Assembly (NCBI GenBank): GCA_022572105.1
Contig: JACZWN010000027.1
Location: forward strand, 1 to 21,653
Direction of reading: 5' to 3'
Origin: Pseudomonadota bacterium
GTDB taxonomy: Bacteria; Pseudomonadota; Alphaproteobacteria; Kiloniellales; J153
DNA length: 21,653 bases
This document shows positions 20,964 to 21,653 of the stretch, piece after piece; position 1 is the first letter of the stretch; each line of letters opens with the position of its first letter. A program made the position numbers and the translations under genes. Below the pieces are notes generated by a model, which saw nothing but the letters and a program-made list of their open reading frames with translations, had not been told where the DNA came from and made no database searches.

Positions 20964-21650
20964 ATGGCTAAGCGCGTGCTTATGGTGCTGACCTCCCATG
21001 ACAACATGGGCATCAGTGGCAAGAAGACCGGCAACTGGTTCGATGAGGTTGCAACCCCGTACTACACGTTCAAGGAACACGGCATTGAAGTCGTCATGGC
21101 CAGCCCTAAGGGTGGCGCGGCACCGATCGATCCGTTTAGCTACGACGACGCCTTCACGACCGACAATACCCACCGTTTCGAGGATGATCCTGCCGCTCAG
21201 CGGGCTCTGGCCAATACGGCGAAGCTCAGCCAGATCGACTACCGCGACTTTGACGGTGCCTTTTTCCCAGGTGGCTACGGTCAGTTGTGGGACCTGGCAA
21301 GCGATTCCCTCGCAATTGCGATGATCGAGGACATGATCGAGGCCGAGACACCGGTGGCAATGGTCTGTCACGCGCCGGCAATTTTGCGAGACGCCAAGAA
21401 GTCGAGTGGTGAGCCGCTGGTGAAGGGCAAGGACGTGACGGGCTTCACAGACGCGGAAGATACCGAACTGGATCTGTCACGGCACCTGCTCTTCTCGCTG
21501 GAGCAGGCGCTGATTGCCAGCGGTGCAAACTTCAAGCGCTCCAATGCCAACTGGCACCCGAATGTTGTCGAGGACGGTGCGCTGATCACAGGCCAGAATC
21601 CGGCATCGGCCGGTCCGATCGCTGAAGTCCTCGCAAACAGGCTCAGCTAA
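20964..21650 (+). CDS. DJ-1/PfpI family protein (type 1 glutamine amidotransferase-like; Hsp31-type)
   Basis: The 228-residue protein has the class I glutamine-amidotransferase-like fold. KRVLMVLTSHDNM starts the first strand. GKKTGNWFDEVATPYYTF carries the conserved Glu that partners the nucleophile in Hsp31/HchA-type proteins. DFDGAFFPGGYGQLWDL precedes Cys135 and His136 in VAMVCHAPAIL, the nucleophile elbow. Family members are glutathione-independent glyoxalases (glyoxalase III), deglycase-like enzymes or chaperones; the exact activity is not determined. ATG 20964 follows AAAGGAG at ideal distance. It is divergent from the TetR gene and probably induced by reactive carbonyls or electrophiles (inference). 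Confidence 0.9.
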   Translation: MAKRVLMVLTSHDNMGISGKKTGNWFDEVATPYYTFKEHGIEVVMASPKGGAAPIDPFSYDDAFTTDNTHRFEDDPAAQRALANTAKLSQIDYRDFDGAFFPGGYGQLWDLASDSLAIAMIEDMIEAETPVAMVCHAPAILRDAKKSSGEPLVKGKDVTGFTDAEDTELDLSRHLLFSLEQALIASGANFKRSNANWHPNVVEDGALITGQNPASAGPIAEVLANRLS

Positions 21651-21653
21651 CCA

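Overview
The window looks like chromosomal DNA of a high-GC alphaproteobacterium. No species can be named from it. Four signs point that way: two sites that fit the CtrA consensus TTAA-N7-TTAAC, a Mla-type lipid transport protein typical of diderms, paired response-regulator and kinase genes resembling ChvI/ChvG, and peptide-type ABC operons. Most genes have strongly G/C-biased third codon positions. The last ~1.45 kb (TetR regulator plus DJ-1/PfpI protein) is visibly less G/C-rich and may have been acquired.

Layout. 1-1180: the end of a TPR protein and a SleB-type cell-wall hydrolase. 1181-1868: a gene-free stretch with a perfect CtrA box just upstream of a strong intrinsic terminator, a possible small-RNA gene. 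1869-3165: mlaC (minus), then a small plus-strand gene that appears frameshifted. 3166-6064: a cysteine hydrolase facing an overlapping pair of N-formylglutamate-amidohydrolase-like and glutamine-synthetase-like genes. 6083-6637: a coiled-coil protein. 6922-7200: a 279-bp element with 35-bp terminal inverted repeats, sitting at the 5' end of an ABC operon. 7240-10559: two peptide-type permeases, a 3' scrap of a universal stress protein gene, and an M20 amidohydrolase. 10654-11345: a scrap of a permease 3' end, then a higBA toxin-antitoxin pair whose toxin mRNA appears leaderless. 11362-14999 (minus): a complete solute-binding protein/permease/permease operon with a long hairpin after the binding-protein gene. 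15123-15764: a glutathione S-transferase. 16090-16584: an LEA14-like lipoprotein. 16676-16870: a LysR C-terminal remnant. 17112-20130: a repeat-containing lipoprotein with a one-base frameshift, a response regulator and a histidine kinase, apparently one operon with a CtrA-like site upstream. 20292-21650: divergent tetR and DJ-1/PfpI genes with two related 18-bp palindromes between them.

How the genes fit together. The cysteine hydrolase, N-formylglutamate-amidohydrolase-like protein, glutamine-synthetase-like protein, M20 amidohydrolase and two peptide/nickel-type transporters all handle amide or acyl-amino-acid compounds. Together they suggest uptake and breakdown of small amides; this is inference. 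Neither transporter has ATPase genes here. At least four gene scraps (UspA, DppC-type permease, LysR, and the small gene at 2718) show that the region has been rearranged. The clearest points to follow up are the CtrA box with terminator, the one-base frameshift in the lipoprotein repeat, and the inverted-repeat element.
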